DNA of 64,000 bases. Origin: Herbiconiux moechotypicola (GTDB lineage: Bacteria > Actinomycetota > Actinomycetes > Actinomycetales > Microbacteriaceae). The notes beneath the pieces are model-generated. The model was not told where the DNA came from, made no database searches, and saw only the letters and a list, made by a program, of their open reading frames with translations. The position numbers and the translations under genes are program-made. Below, one piece after another: positions 57,311 through 64,000 of the stretch; position 1 is the first letter of the stretch, and every line of letters begins with the position of its first letter. The stretch lies in assembly GCF_024979255.1 (NCBI RefSeq), contig NZ_JANLCN010000001.1:310001-374000 (forward strand). Direction: 5' to 3'.

Positions 57311-58362
57311 GCCTGGTTGTTCTGCGCGGCTGCCGCCGCGATCTTCTCCACCAGGTCGGAGTGGTGGATGGCCGCCACGTCGGGGTGGGCACGGAGGCGG
57401 CTCTTGAACGCGTTCTCGCCGTAGGTGCTGAAGATGGGGTTGGTCGGGTCGACCGTGATGCCGGTGGCCTCGGCCGCGAGAGCCTCGGGCAGGGGCAGCA
57501 CCGGGATGGTGGAGTCGAGCGCCGGGGCGTAAAAGAACGGGATGGAGACGCGGTCGTCACCGATGCGCGGCGAGATCACGCGGTGCACGGTGGCCTTCAG
57601 GTAGCCGTTCGTGGCCACCTCGAGCAACTCGCCGATGTTCACGACGAAGGCGCCGTCGATCGGGGGAGCGTCGATCCACTCGCCGTCCTTCTCCACCTGC
57701 AGGCCGCCCTTCCCGGGCTCGACGAGGAGGAGGGTGAGCACACCGCTGTCTTTGTGGGCACCCACGCCCTGCTTGGGCTCGGGGTCGCTCTTGCCCGGGT
57801 AGCGCACGATCTTGATGAGGGTGGACGGGCTCTCCGCGAAGGCGGCGTCGAACACGTTCTCGGGGGCACCGAGGCTCACGGCCCAGGCGCGCAGCAGCGT
57901 GATGCTCACGCGGGTGAGCTCGTCGTACCACTCGGCGATGGTCTGCTGGAGCTCGGGCAGCGCATCCGGCCACTGGTTGGGGCCCTCGAGGCGCATGTAG
58001 TCGGGAGCGCCCTCGGCGGTGACGGGCTCGCGTTCGGTGCCGATGTCGATCTGCTCGCGCCAGTCGACCTTGCCCTGGGTGAGTTCACCGCCGACGCGGG
58101 TGTAGCCGCGGAAGTGGGGGCTCTTGAGGTTCTCGATGGCGAGCTTGTCGGCCTCGGGGAGGGCGAAGAACCGCCGCGACACGGCGACCACGCGGTCGAT
58201 CAGCTCCTGCGGCACGCCGTGGCCGGTGAGGTAGAAGAAGCCGTAGTCGTGGGTGGCCTCGCGCAGGTCGATGCGGAAGGCCTCGGCCTCGGCGTCGCCT
58301 TCGCGGAGGCGCGACAGGTCGAGGACGGGGAGGGTAGCGGTGCTGAGGGTCGCAGTGCTCAT
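57307..58362 (-). CDS. isopenicillin N synthase-like 2-oxoglutarate/Fe(II) oxygenase
   Basis: 351 residues. N-terminal DIOX_N domain (HDYGFFYLTGHGV) and a 2OG-Fe(II) core: iron ligands His203, Asp205 (GAHKDSG) and His260 (TVHRV), and Arg271-x-Ser273 (DRVSIPFFY) for the 2-oxoglutarate carboxylate. Oxidises an unknown small molecule. Coupled to an exporter gene, so modification and export of the same compound is possible (inference). Confidence 0.9.
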   Translation of the reverse strand: MSTATLSTATLPVLDLSRLREGDAEAEAFRIDLREATHDYGFFYLTGHGVPQELIDRVVAVSRRFFALPEADKLAIENLKSPHFRGYTRVGGELTQGKVDWREQIDIGTEREPVTAEGAPDYMRLEGPNQWPDALPELQQTIAEWYDELTRVSITLLRAWAVSLGAPENVFDAAFAESPSTLIKIVRYPGKSDPEPKQGVGAHKDSGVLTLLLVEPGKGGLQVEKDGEWIDAPPIDGAFVVNIGELLEVATNGYLKATVHRVISPRIGDDRVSIPFFYAPALDSTIPVLPLPEALAAEATGITVDPTNPIFSTYGENAFKSRLRAHPDVAAIHHSDLVEKIAAAAAQNNQA

Positions 58363-58368
58363 ACATCG

Positions 58369-58374
58369 ATCCTA
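58369..58374 (-). promoter_or_regulatory. -10 box, leaderless start of the dioxygenase operon
   Basis: Minus strand TAGGAT, six bases (CGATGT), ATG at 58362. Divergent from the rpsO promoter, about 40 bases away. Confidence 0.6.
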
Positions 58375-58407
58375 GGGCGGCGAAATCGAATGTTACGCCT
58401 ATGTTTC

Positions 58408-58416
58408 TGCTAAGCT
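58408..58416 (+). promoter_or_regulatory. rpsO promoter (extended -10)
   Basis: TGCTAAGCT, an extended -10 in a locally AT-richer stretch; no good TTGACA-like -35 is seen. It gives a leader of about 85 bases. Confidence 0.5.
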
Positions 58417-58425
58417 ATCCCGGTT

Positions 58426-58439
58426 GCCGTGAGAACGGC
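58426..58439 (+). promoter_or_regulatory. hairpin at the 5' end of the rpsO leader
   Basis: GCCGT, loop GAGA (GNRA type), ACGGC. S15 represses its own mRNA in several phyla through leader structures; this hairpin may be part of such an element, although the rest of the fold is not obvious. Confidence 0.35.
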
Positions 58440-58507
58440 CGCGGATCAAGAGAGCCACAGCATCCGGCTGAACGGCACCGCGCAACGAGAGAAAGGGGAT
58501 CCCATCT

Positions 58508-58777
58508 ATGGCACTCGACGCAGACGTCAAGAAGGCGATCATCGACGAATACGCTACCCACCCCGGTGACACCGGATCCCCCGAGGTCCAGGTCGCGATC
58601 CTCACCAAGCGGATCAAAGACCTCACCGAGCACCTCAAGGAGCACAAGCACGACCACCACTCGCGTCGTGGACTGCTCCTCCTCGTGGGTCAGCGCCGTC
58701 GCCTCCTCGGCTACCTCCAGGACATCGACATCGCGCGCTACCGCTCGCTGATCGAGCGCCTGGGCCTCCGCCGCTAG
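58508..58777 (+). CDS. rpsO: 30S ribosomal protein S15
   Basis: Primary binding protein of the 16S central domain. 89 residues with [23 protein letters not shown] and [21 protein letters not shown], the classic S15 blocks. SD AGAAAGGGG before ATG 58508. Unlike the common truB-ribF-rpsO-pnp order, pnp is not next to it and ribF is 28 kb away. Confidence 0.98.
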   Translation: MALDADVKKAIIDEYATHPGDTGSPEVQVAILTKRIKDLTEHLKEHKHDHHSRRGLLLLVGQRRRLLGYLQDIDIARYRSLIERLGLRR

Positions 58778-58799
58778 GTTCGATCGCCCACGTCTCACC

Positions 58800-58840
58800 G
58801 AAGGCCGCCACCCACCCGGGTGGCGGCCTTCGTCGTTCCC
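58800..58840 (+). terminator. terminator of rpsO
   Basis: Perfect 13-bp stem GAAGGCCGCCACC (58800-58812) / GGTGGCGGCCTTC (58819-58831), six-base loop, followed by GTCGTTCCC. It is 22 bases after the stop. Confidence 0.85.
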
Positions 58841-58876
58841 TCCCCACCTGTGTGACAATGACCGCAAGGGGGAAAG

Positions 58877-61090
58877 ATGGCTGTAATGGCAAGGCCACGA
58901 CGCGCGGTCACCCGCATCGCGGCGGTCGTGTCGGCGATCGTCATGTCATCGGCGATCGCGCTGGCTCCGGTTGCGGCACACGCCGACGTGGAGCCGCGCA
59001 CCGTCCACGTGAGCGGCACCGTGACACTGCCCGAGGGGGTGGTCTGGACGGGCGGCTACATCGACGTGACCGTCGGAACCTACGGCTTCACCACCGGGCA
59101 GCAGACGCTGTACTCACCCGACCAGTCGTTCGACTTCGAGCTCGACCCCGATCGCTACCAGATCTGGGCCGACTACTCCGGCGAGGCCGACCTCGTGCGA
59201 GACCTGCCTCGGGATCTCGATCTCCGATCCGCGACCACGGAGGAGGTGACGCTCTCGGTGGTGCCGAGCGCGAGCCCCTCCGGCCGGATCGTGGCCGGCG
59301 AGCTTCCGCCTGCATCGATGGCGGGTGTCGCCTACGACCGGGAGACGCAGCAGAACAGGGGTGTCTTCCGGTACGACCCGGAAACGGGCGACTACACGCT
59401 GAGCGGTCTGGCACCCGATGAGAACTCGGTGCAGGTGCGACCCTTCGATCCCGACTGGCAGTCGACGTGGTGGCCGTCGGTGAGCGCCGAGTCCGCCGCG
59501 GAGGGAATCGTGCTCCAGGCCGGCGAGAACCGCACCGGCGTGGACTTCTCGTTGAGGGCGGTGACCCGGGTGTCGGGGACCGTCGTGACCCGCTCGGCGA
59601 CCGGGCAACCGGTGCCGGCCGCCCACGTGATCGTGGACATCGACACCGAGATCATCGGCTCGGAAGGGCGCTACGCGGTCGAGACCGACGAGCAGGGTCA
59701 CTATGAGGCTCGCATCCCGGCCGGCAGTTACCACACGGCCTACCGCAGCTCACCGGTCGGCCCGGGAGCGGAGGGGAGCTGGGTTCGTGCGCCCGGTCCC
59801 GACTTCACGCTCCTGGACGGTCAGGTGCTCGCCGGAGTCGACGGCGAGGTCGAGCGGGGCGGGGTGATCACCGGCACGGTCTCGTCGAAAGCGGTCGACG
59901 GCGCCTGGTTCGCGACGGTCCCGAGCCGATGGGACGAGGCGACCGGAACCTGGGTCGACTACCGGGGAGCCGATTCCGACAGCGGATACAGCATCGACGG
60001 ACTTCCCGCCGGCGACTATCGGGTGCGGTTCTCGGAGAGCTACAACCCCAGCGCCACCGCGTTGCGGGCGGAGTACTACGACGACACCCCCTATGCCTCC
60101 GAGGCCACCCTGGTGCACGTGACCGCCGGCGAAGTGACGTCGGGCATCGATGCGCAGCTGGAAGCGGTGAGCTTCGGTGTGTTCCGCGTCTCGGGCCCCG
60201 ACCGGTACTCCGTCGCCGCCCGGTTGTCGTCACTCACCTTCGAGCCGGGCCCGGCCGTGGTCTACGTGGCGAGCGGAGAGAACTATCCGGATGCGCTGAG
60301 CGCCGGCCCGGCGGCGGCTCGCGACGGCACCGGCCTGCTCCTCGTCGGGCGCGACGTGCTCCCGGACTCCACGCGTGCGGAGCTCGAGCGACTTCGGCCC
60401 GACCGCATCGTCGTCGTCGGCGGGCCCGCGTCGGTCGGCCCCGCGGTGTATGCGCGTCTCGCGAAAATCGCGCCGACCTCCCGCATCGGGGGAGCCGACC
60501 GCTACGAGGTGAGCCGCAAGATCGTCGAGCAGGCGTTCTGCAGTCAGGCGACTGGAACGTGCGAAGCACAGACCGTCTATTTCGCCACGGGTGAGAACTT
60601 CCCCGACGCACTCACGGCAGGCCCCGCGGCGGCCGAGAAAGAGGGCGCGATCCTCCTCGTGCCCGGGCGCTCCGACTCGGTCGACGCGGAGACCGCAGCG
60701 CTGGTGGGCGAGCTGGGGGTGGAACAGGGTTACATCGCGGGCGGGCCGAACTCGGTCGGCGAGTCGTACCGCTCCTCGCTGAATCGACTGGTGCCGACGG
60801 TCACCCGCATCGGGGGAGCCGATCGCTTCGAGGTGGGCGCGGCCGTGGCCAAGACCGCCTTCGACTCCTCGGAGACCGTTTTCGTCGCCTCAGGAGAGGT
60901 GTTCCCGGATGCGCTCTCCGCGGGCCCGGTCGCCGCGGCACTCGATGCGCCCACATTGCTCGTCCGCCACGATTGCGTCCCCGTGAAGGCCGCCGAGACG
61001 ATCGTCGACCTCAATCCGATCGACATCGTGGTGGTGGGAGGACCGGTCACCGTCGAACCCCAGGTGGAGCGCTTCGAAGCCTTCTGCTGA
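58877..61090 (+). CDS. secreted protein with three cell wall-binding repeat 2 (CWB2) domains
   Basis: 737 residues. Signal peptide (RPRRAVTRIAAVVSAIVMSS, hydrophobic core to about 35, likely cut after AAHA before DVEPR). Residues 40-430 hold carboxypeptidase-regulatory-like beta domains (VSGTVTLPEG; RVSGTVVTRSATGQPVPAAH; GVITGTVSSKAVDG). From about 435, three CWB2 repeats (each with GPDRY/GGADRY/GGADRF, ASGENYPDALSAGPAA and VVVGGP motifs) should anchor it to the wall. Ends in Cys. Codon use is a little less biased than in the housekeeping genes. SD GGGGGAAAG precedes ATG 58877. Confidence 0.88.
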   Translation: MAVMARPRRAVTRIAAVVSAIVMSSAIALAPVAAHADVEPRTVHVSGTVTLPEGVVWTGGYIDVTVGTYGFTTGQQTLYSPDQSFDFELDPDRYQIWADYSGEADLVRDLPRDLDLRSATTEEVTLSVVPSASPSGRIVAGELPPASMAGVAYDRETQQNRGVFRYDPETGDYTLSGLAPDENSVQVRPFDPDWQSTWWPSVSAESAAEGIVLQAGENRTGVDFSLRAVTRVSGTVVTRSATGQPVPAAHVIVDIDTEIIGSEGRYAVETDEQGHYEARIPAGSYHTAYRSSPVGPGAEGSWVRAPGPDFTLLDGQVLAGVDGEVERGGVITGTVSSKAVDGAWFATVPSRWDEATGTWVDYRGADSDSGYSIDGLPAGDYRVRFSESYNPSATALRAEYYDDTPYASEATLVHVTAGEVTSGIDAQLEAVSFGVFRVSGPDRYSVAARLSSLTFEPGPAVVYVASGENYPDALSAGPAAARDGTGLLLVGRDVLPDSTRAELERLRPDRIVVVGGPASVGPAVYARLAKIAPTSRIGGADRYEVSRKIVEQAFCSQATGTCEAQTVYFATGENFPDALTAGPAAAEKEGAILLVPGRSDSVDAETAALVGELGVEQGYIAGGPNSVGESYRSSLNRLVPTVTRIGGADRFEVGAAVAKTAFDSSETVFVASGEVFPDALSAGPVAAALDAPTLLVRHDCVPVKAAETIVDLNPIDIVVVGGPVTVEPQVERFEAFC

Positions 61091-61140
61091 GCCGTCGACT
61101 GACCGGGAATAGATCGCGGCGGGGCGCGTTGTAGTGGATG

Positions 61141-61159
61141 TTCATGCAAACGCATTGAA
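61141..61159 (+). promoter_or_regulatory. candidate operator before the flavin monooxygenase operon
   Basis: TTC-ATGC-AAAC-GCAT-T-GAA: an inverted repeat with perfect inner arms ATGC/GCAT, in an AT-richer island. A hairpin CCCGC GAGA GCGGG (61161-61174) follows, then SD GAGGAG and ATG 61196. A MarR/TetR-like regulator site is plausible; no regulator gene is adjacent. Confidence 0.4.
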
Positions 61160-61195
61160 ACCCGCGAGAGCGGGAGCAGCGACCGAGGAGTCGAC

Positions 61196-62338
61196 ATGCA
61201 GTTCGGAATCTTCACGGTGGGCGACGTCACCACCGACCCCACCACAGGCGTCACCCCCACCGAGAACGAGCGCATCAAGGCGATCCTCACGATCGCGCAG
61301 AAGGCCGAAGAGGTGGGCCTCGACGTCTTCGCGCTCGGCGAGCACCACAACGAGCCGTTCATCCCGTCGAGCCCTACCACCATGCTCGGCTACGTCGCGG
61401 CCAAGACCGAGAACATCCTGCTCTCGACGAGCACGACGCTCATCACCACGAACGACCCGGTGAAGATCGCCGAGGACTACGCGATGCTGCAGCACATCGC
61501 CGACGGCCGCCTCGACCTCATGATGGGCCGCGGCAACACCGGCCCGGTCTACCCCTGGTTCGGCAAGGACATCCGGCAGGGCATCCCGCTCGCCCTCGAG
61601 AACTACGCCCTGCTGCACCGTCTCTGGACCGAGCACACGGTCGACTGGGAGGGCCAGTTCCGCACCCCGCTCCAGGGCTTCACGAGCACCCCGCGCCCGC
61701 TCGACGGCGTGGCTCCCTTCGTGTGGCACGGCAGCATCCGCAGCCCCGAGATCGCCGAGCAGGCGGCCTACTACGGCGACGGCTTCTTCGCGAACCACAT
61801 CTTCTGGCCCAAGGAGCACTTCCAGCGCCTCATCGCCTTCTACCGCCAGCGCTTCGAGCACTACGGGCACGGACGCGCCGACCAGGCCTACGTGGGCCTC
61901 GGCGGCCAGGTGTTCATGGCGAAGAACTCGCAGGATGCGGTGAACCAGTTCCGCCCCTACTTCGACAACGCGCCGGTCTACGGCCACGGCCCGAGCCTCG
62001 AGGACTTCACCGAGCAGACCCCGCTCACCGTGGGCAGCCCGCAGCAGGTGATCGACCGCACCCTCACCTTCCGTGAGAGCTTCGGCGACTACCAGCGCCA
62101 GCTGTTCCTGATGGACCACGCCGGCCTCCCGCTGAAGACGGTGCTCGAGCAGCTCGACATGCTGGGCGAGCTCGTGGTGCCCGTGCTCCGCAAGGAGCTC
62201 GACGCCAAGCGCCCCGCCCACGTGCCCGACGGCCCCACCCACGCCTCGCAGATCGAGCGGATGCGTGCCCTCGAGGCGGCGCAGGCCGCCGAGGTCCAGG
62301 ATGCGGACGCGACCGCCCTCGAGGAGGTGTCGGCATGA
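61196..62338 (+). CDS. LLM-class flavin-dependent monooxygenase (CE1758-like)
   Basis: Luciferase-like FMNH2-dependent oxygenase. 380 residues; FALGEHHNEPFIPSSP near residue 45, STSTTLITTNDPVKIAEDY, GRLDLMMGRGNTGPVYPWFG, and FVWHGSIRSPEIAEQAAYYGDGFF are typical of the corynebacterial CE1758 group. It overlaps the FMN reductase gene by four bases (ATGA), forming a two-component oxygenase; the substrate is unknown. Confidence 0.88.
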   Translation: MQFGIFTVGDVTTDPTTGVTPTENERIKAILTIAQKAEEVGLDVFALGEHHNEPFIPSSPTTMLGYVAAKTENILLSTSTTLITTNDPVKIAEDYAMLQHIADGRLDLMMGRGNTGPVYPWFGKDIRQGIPLALENYALLHRLWTEHTVDWEGQFRTPLQGFTSTPRPLDGVAPFVWHGSIRSPEIAEQAAYYGDGFFANHIFWPKEHFQRLIAFYRQRFEHYGHGRADQAYVGLGGQVFMAKNSQDAVNQFRPYFDNAPVYGHGPSLEDFTEQTPLTVGSPQQVIDRTLTFRESFGDYQRQLFLMDHAGLPLKTVLEQLDMLGELVVPVLRKELDAKRPAHVPDGPTHASQIERMRALEAAQAAEVQDADATALEEVSA

Positions 62339-62967
62339 CCGCCCGCAAGCTGGTGGCGGTCTCGGCCGGCCTCAGCCAGCCCTCGTCGACGAGGCTCCTC
62401 GCCGACCGGCTGGCCGAGGCCACCGTGGCCGACCTCCGGGCCCGGGGCGTGGAGGTGGAGCTCGAGACGATCGAGCTGCGCGACCTCGCCCACGACATCA
62501 CCAACAACCTCGTCACCGGCTTCGCGAGCACCACGCTCCAGAAGGCCATCGACGCGGTCACGGGTGCCGACGGGCTCATCGCGGTGACGCCCATCTTCTC
62601 GGCGAGCTACTCCGGTCTGTTCAAGTCGTTCTTCGACGTGATCGACAACACCGCGCTCACCGGGTTGCCGGTCGCGATAGCTGCGACCGGCGGTACGCCG
62701 CGGCACTCGCTCGCGCTCGACCACGCGCTGCGGCCGCTGTTCAGCTACCTGCGCGCGACCGTGCTGCCGACCGCGGTGTTCGCGGCGGCGGAGGACTGGG
62801 GGAGCGGCACGGCGGGCGACGGCTTCGCCACGCTGCCCGACCGCATCCACCGTTCGGCGGGAGAGCTGGCCACCGCGGTGGCGGCCTCGACCCGCTCCAC
62901 CGAGGTGAAGGACCCGTTCGCCCTCGACTCCTCGTTCAGCCCCGTGGGCGGGTTCGGAGCGCAGTAG
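62335..62967 (+). CDS. NAD(P)H-dependent FMN reductase (CE1759-like)
   Basis: 210 residues of the flavodoxin-like reductase fold: VSAGLSQPSSTRLLADRL (FMN phosphate loop), AVTPIFSASYSGLFKSFFD, and AATGGTPRHSLALDHALRPL. It supplies reduced FMN to the monooxygenase encoded just upstream; the ATGA overlap supports a fixed stoichiometry. Confidence 0.88.
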   Translation: MTARKLVAVSAGLSQPSSTRLLADRLAEATVADLRARGVEVELETIELRDLAHDITNNLVTGFASTTLQKAIDAVTGADGLIAVTPIFSASYSGLFKSFFDVIDNTALTGLPVAIAATGGTPRHSLALDHALRPLFSYLRATVLPTAVFAAAEDWGSGTAGDGFATLPDRIHRSAGELATAVAASTRSTEVKDPFALDSSFSPVGGFGAQ

Positions 62968-62991
62968 GGGCCCGCGCACGGCCGTTCGTGC

Positions 62992-62997
62992 TTACAT
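62992..62997 (+). promoter_or_regulatory. possible -10 box, leaderless start of the type III PKS gene
   Basis: TTACAT, six bases (GGGCGT), ATG 63004. Second base deviates from the TA start of the other boxes, so it is less certain. Confidence 0.35.
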
Positions 62998-63003
62998 GGG
63001 CGT

Positions 63004-64000
63004 ATGGCCGTGCGCGTGCGAAGCATCCAGACCGCCGTGCCCCGCGTCGCCCTCGAGCAGCACCGGGTGCGCGATCTCTTCGCGGCCCAGCCCGACCTCA
63101 CGCGGCTGGGCCGCCGTCTCGTCGGCGCGGCGTTCGACGCCTCGGGCATCGAGCGCCGGCATACGGTCGTGACCGACCTCGACCGGTCGACCCCGGGGGC
63201 TCCGGATGCGCCGCGCGCCTTCGTCGACGACTCCGGCGTGTTCCTGAGCCCGACCACGCGCGAGCGCAACGAGCTCTACATCGCCGAGGCGGGCGGGCTG
63301 GCCGTCTCGGCCGCCCGACGTGCGCTGGCCGCCGCCCCCGACATCCCGCCGGCCGCCGTCACCCACGTCGTGACCGTCTCGTGCACCGGCTTCTCCGCCC
63401 CGGGTGTCGACCAGCAGCTCGTGCGCGCGCTCGGCCTTCACCCCACGGTCGAGCGATACCACATCGGCTTCATGGGCTGCTACGCGGCCTTCCCCGCTCT
63501 GCGGCTTGCGCGGTCGCTCTGCGAGGGGAGGCCGGATGCGGTGGTGCTGGTGGTGGCTGTCGAATTGTGCACCCTGCACGTGCGCTCGTCGAACGACAGC
63601 GACCAGATCGTCGCCTCGTCGGTGTTCGCCGACGGCGCGGCGGCCGCGCTCGTGACCGCCGCGCCCGCGCCGCTCAGCGCCCCCGCGCTCGTGCTCGACG
63701 ACTTCGCCAGCGAGATCGCCCCGGTGGGGTCGGAGGAGATGGCGTGGACCATCGGCGACCACGGCTTCGACATGGTGCTGAGCGCCGCCGTGCCGCGCAT
63801 CATCGACGACTACGTCGAGGGTGCCATCGCTCCGCTCCTGCTCCGCGCGGGTCTGGGGGCGGGTCTCGGCGAGGCGGCGGCGGAGATCGCGCAGTGGGCG
63901 GTGCACCCGGGTGGACGCAGCATCCTCGACCGGGTGCAGGCGACCCTGGCCCTCTCCGACGCCCAGCTCGGGCCGTCGCGTGAGGTGCTGAGGGAGTTCG
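63004..64000 (+). CDS. type III polyketide synthase (chalcone/stilbene synthase family), 3' end outside window
   Basis: Condenses acyl-CoA starters with malonyl-CoA. 332 codons are visible with no stop before the window end. Thiolase-fold motifs: VTVSCTGFSAPGVDQQL with catalytic Cys127, GFMGCYAAFPALRLA, VFADGAAAALV, and WAVHPGGRSILDRV with catalytic His301; the Asn of the triad lies just beyond the window. The product could be an alkylresorcinol, pyrone or naphthol; tailoring genes would be further right. Starts 36 bases after the FMN reductase gene. Confidence 0.9.
   Translation, partial: MAVRVRSIQTAVPRVALEQHRVRDLFAAQPDLTRLGRRLVGAAFDASGIERRHTVVTDLDRSTPGAPDAPRAFVDDSGVFLSPTTRERNELYIAEAGGLAVSAARRALAAAPDIPPAAVTHVVTVSCTGFSAPGVDQQLVRALGLHPTVERYHIGFMGCYAAFPALRLARSLCEGRPDAVVLVVAVELCTLHVRSSNDSDQIVASSVFADGAAAALVTAAPAPLSAPALVLDDFASEIAPVGSEEMAWTIGDHGFDMVLSAAVPRIIDDYVEGAIAPLLLRAGLGAGLGEAAAEIAQWAVHPGGRSILDRVQATLALSDAQLGPSREVLREF

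Overview
The window is a high-GC, gene-dense stretch of an actinobacterial chromosome, most probably from the family Microbacteriaceae. Three things point there: the gene order lysA-hom-thrC-thrB-rho-prfA-prmC-tsaC-wecA-(AtpI-like)-atpBEFHAGDC, the very frequent GGATGCG heptamer, and the many TAnnnT boxes placed 6-7 bases before an ATG or GTG start. Genus is not decidable from the sequence alone. No tRNA, rRNA, CRISPR array, insertion sequence or prophage was seen, and no gene-free stretch exceeds about 180 bases.

Region 1 (1-17.7 kb) is a core block: the end of lysA, the threonine operon (hom, thrC, thrB, overlapping start/stop), rho with a long N-terminal insertion, prfA, prmC, a TsaC/Sua5 protein, a WecA-type phosphotransferase, an AtpI-like membrane protein and the complete F1Fo ATP synthase operon, closed by a strong hairpin terminator. 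rpmE, which sits between rho and prfA in some other actinobacteria, is absent; rho and prfA abut directly.

Region 2 (17.7-31.4 kb) holds yaaA, an O6-alkylguanine transferase with an altered active-site motif, proS, then the nusA-ylxR-infB-rbfA cluster (without rimP), mutY, a uridine-kinase-like protein whose P-loop is destroyed, truB, two small membrane proteins, ribF and an MFS exporter. The infB leader can fold into two mutually exclusive hairpins, one covering the ribosome binding site. A 30-bp inverted repeat lies between infB and rbfA.

Region 3 (31.4-58.4 kb) is metabolic and accessory. It contains deoC with an intact and a catalytically empty aldehyde dehydrogenase; an SDR/DUF2867 protein and an SGNH hydrolase; a minus-strand operon with psuG, a PfkB kinase and an M20 peptidase; an SNF2 helicase; oligopeptidase B; a PiT phosphate transporter; a second aldehyde dehydrogenase; aspartase; a GlcD-like FAD oxidase; a PrsW-type protease; an FKBP isomerase; a HelD-like helicase; an MFS permease; and an isopenicillin-N-synthase-like dioxygenase.

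Region 4 (58.4-64 kb) has rpsO with its promoter and terminator, a secreted cell-wall-binding-repeat protein, a flavin-dependent monooxygenase with its FMN reductase behind a candidate operator, and the 5' part of a type III polyketide synthase gene running off the window end. No clearly novel multi-gene defence or mobile system was found. The most noteworthy items are the infB leader, the pseudo-aldehyde dehydrogenase, the degenerate kinase, the PrsW leader mini-ORF and the leaderless promoter architecture.
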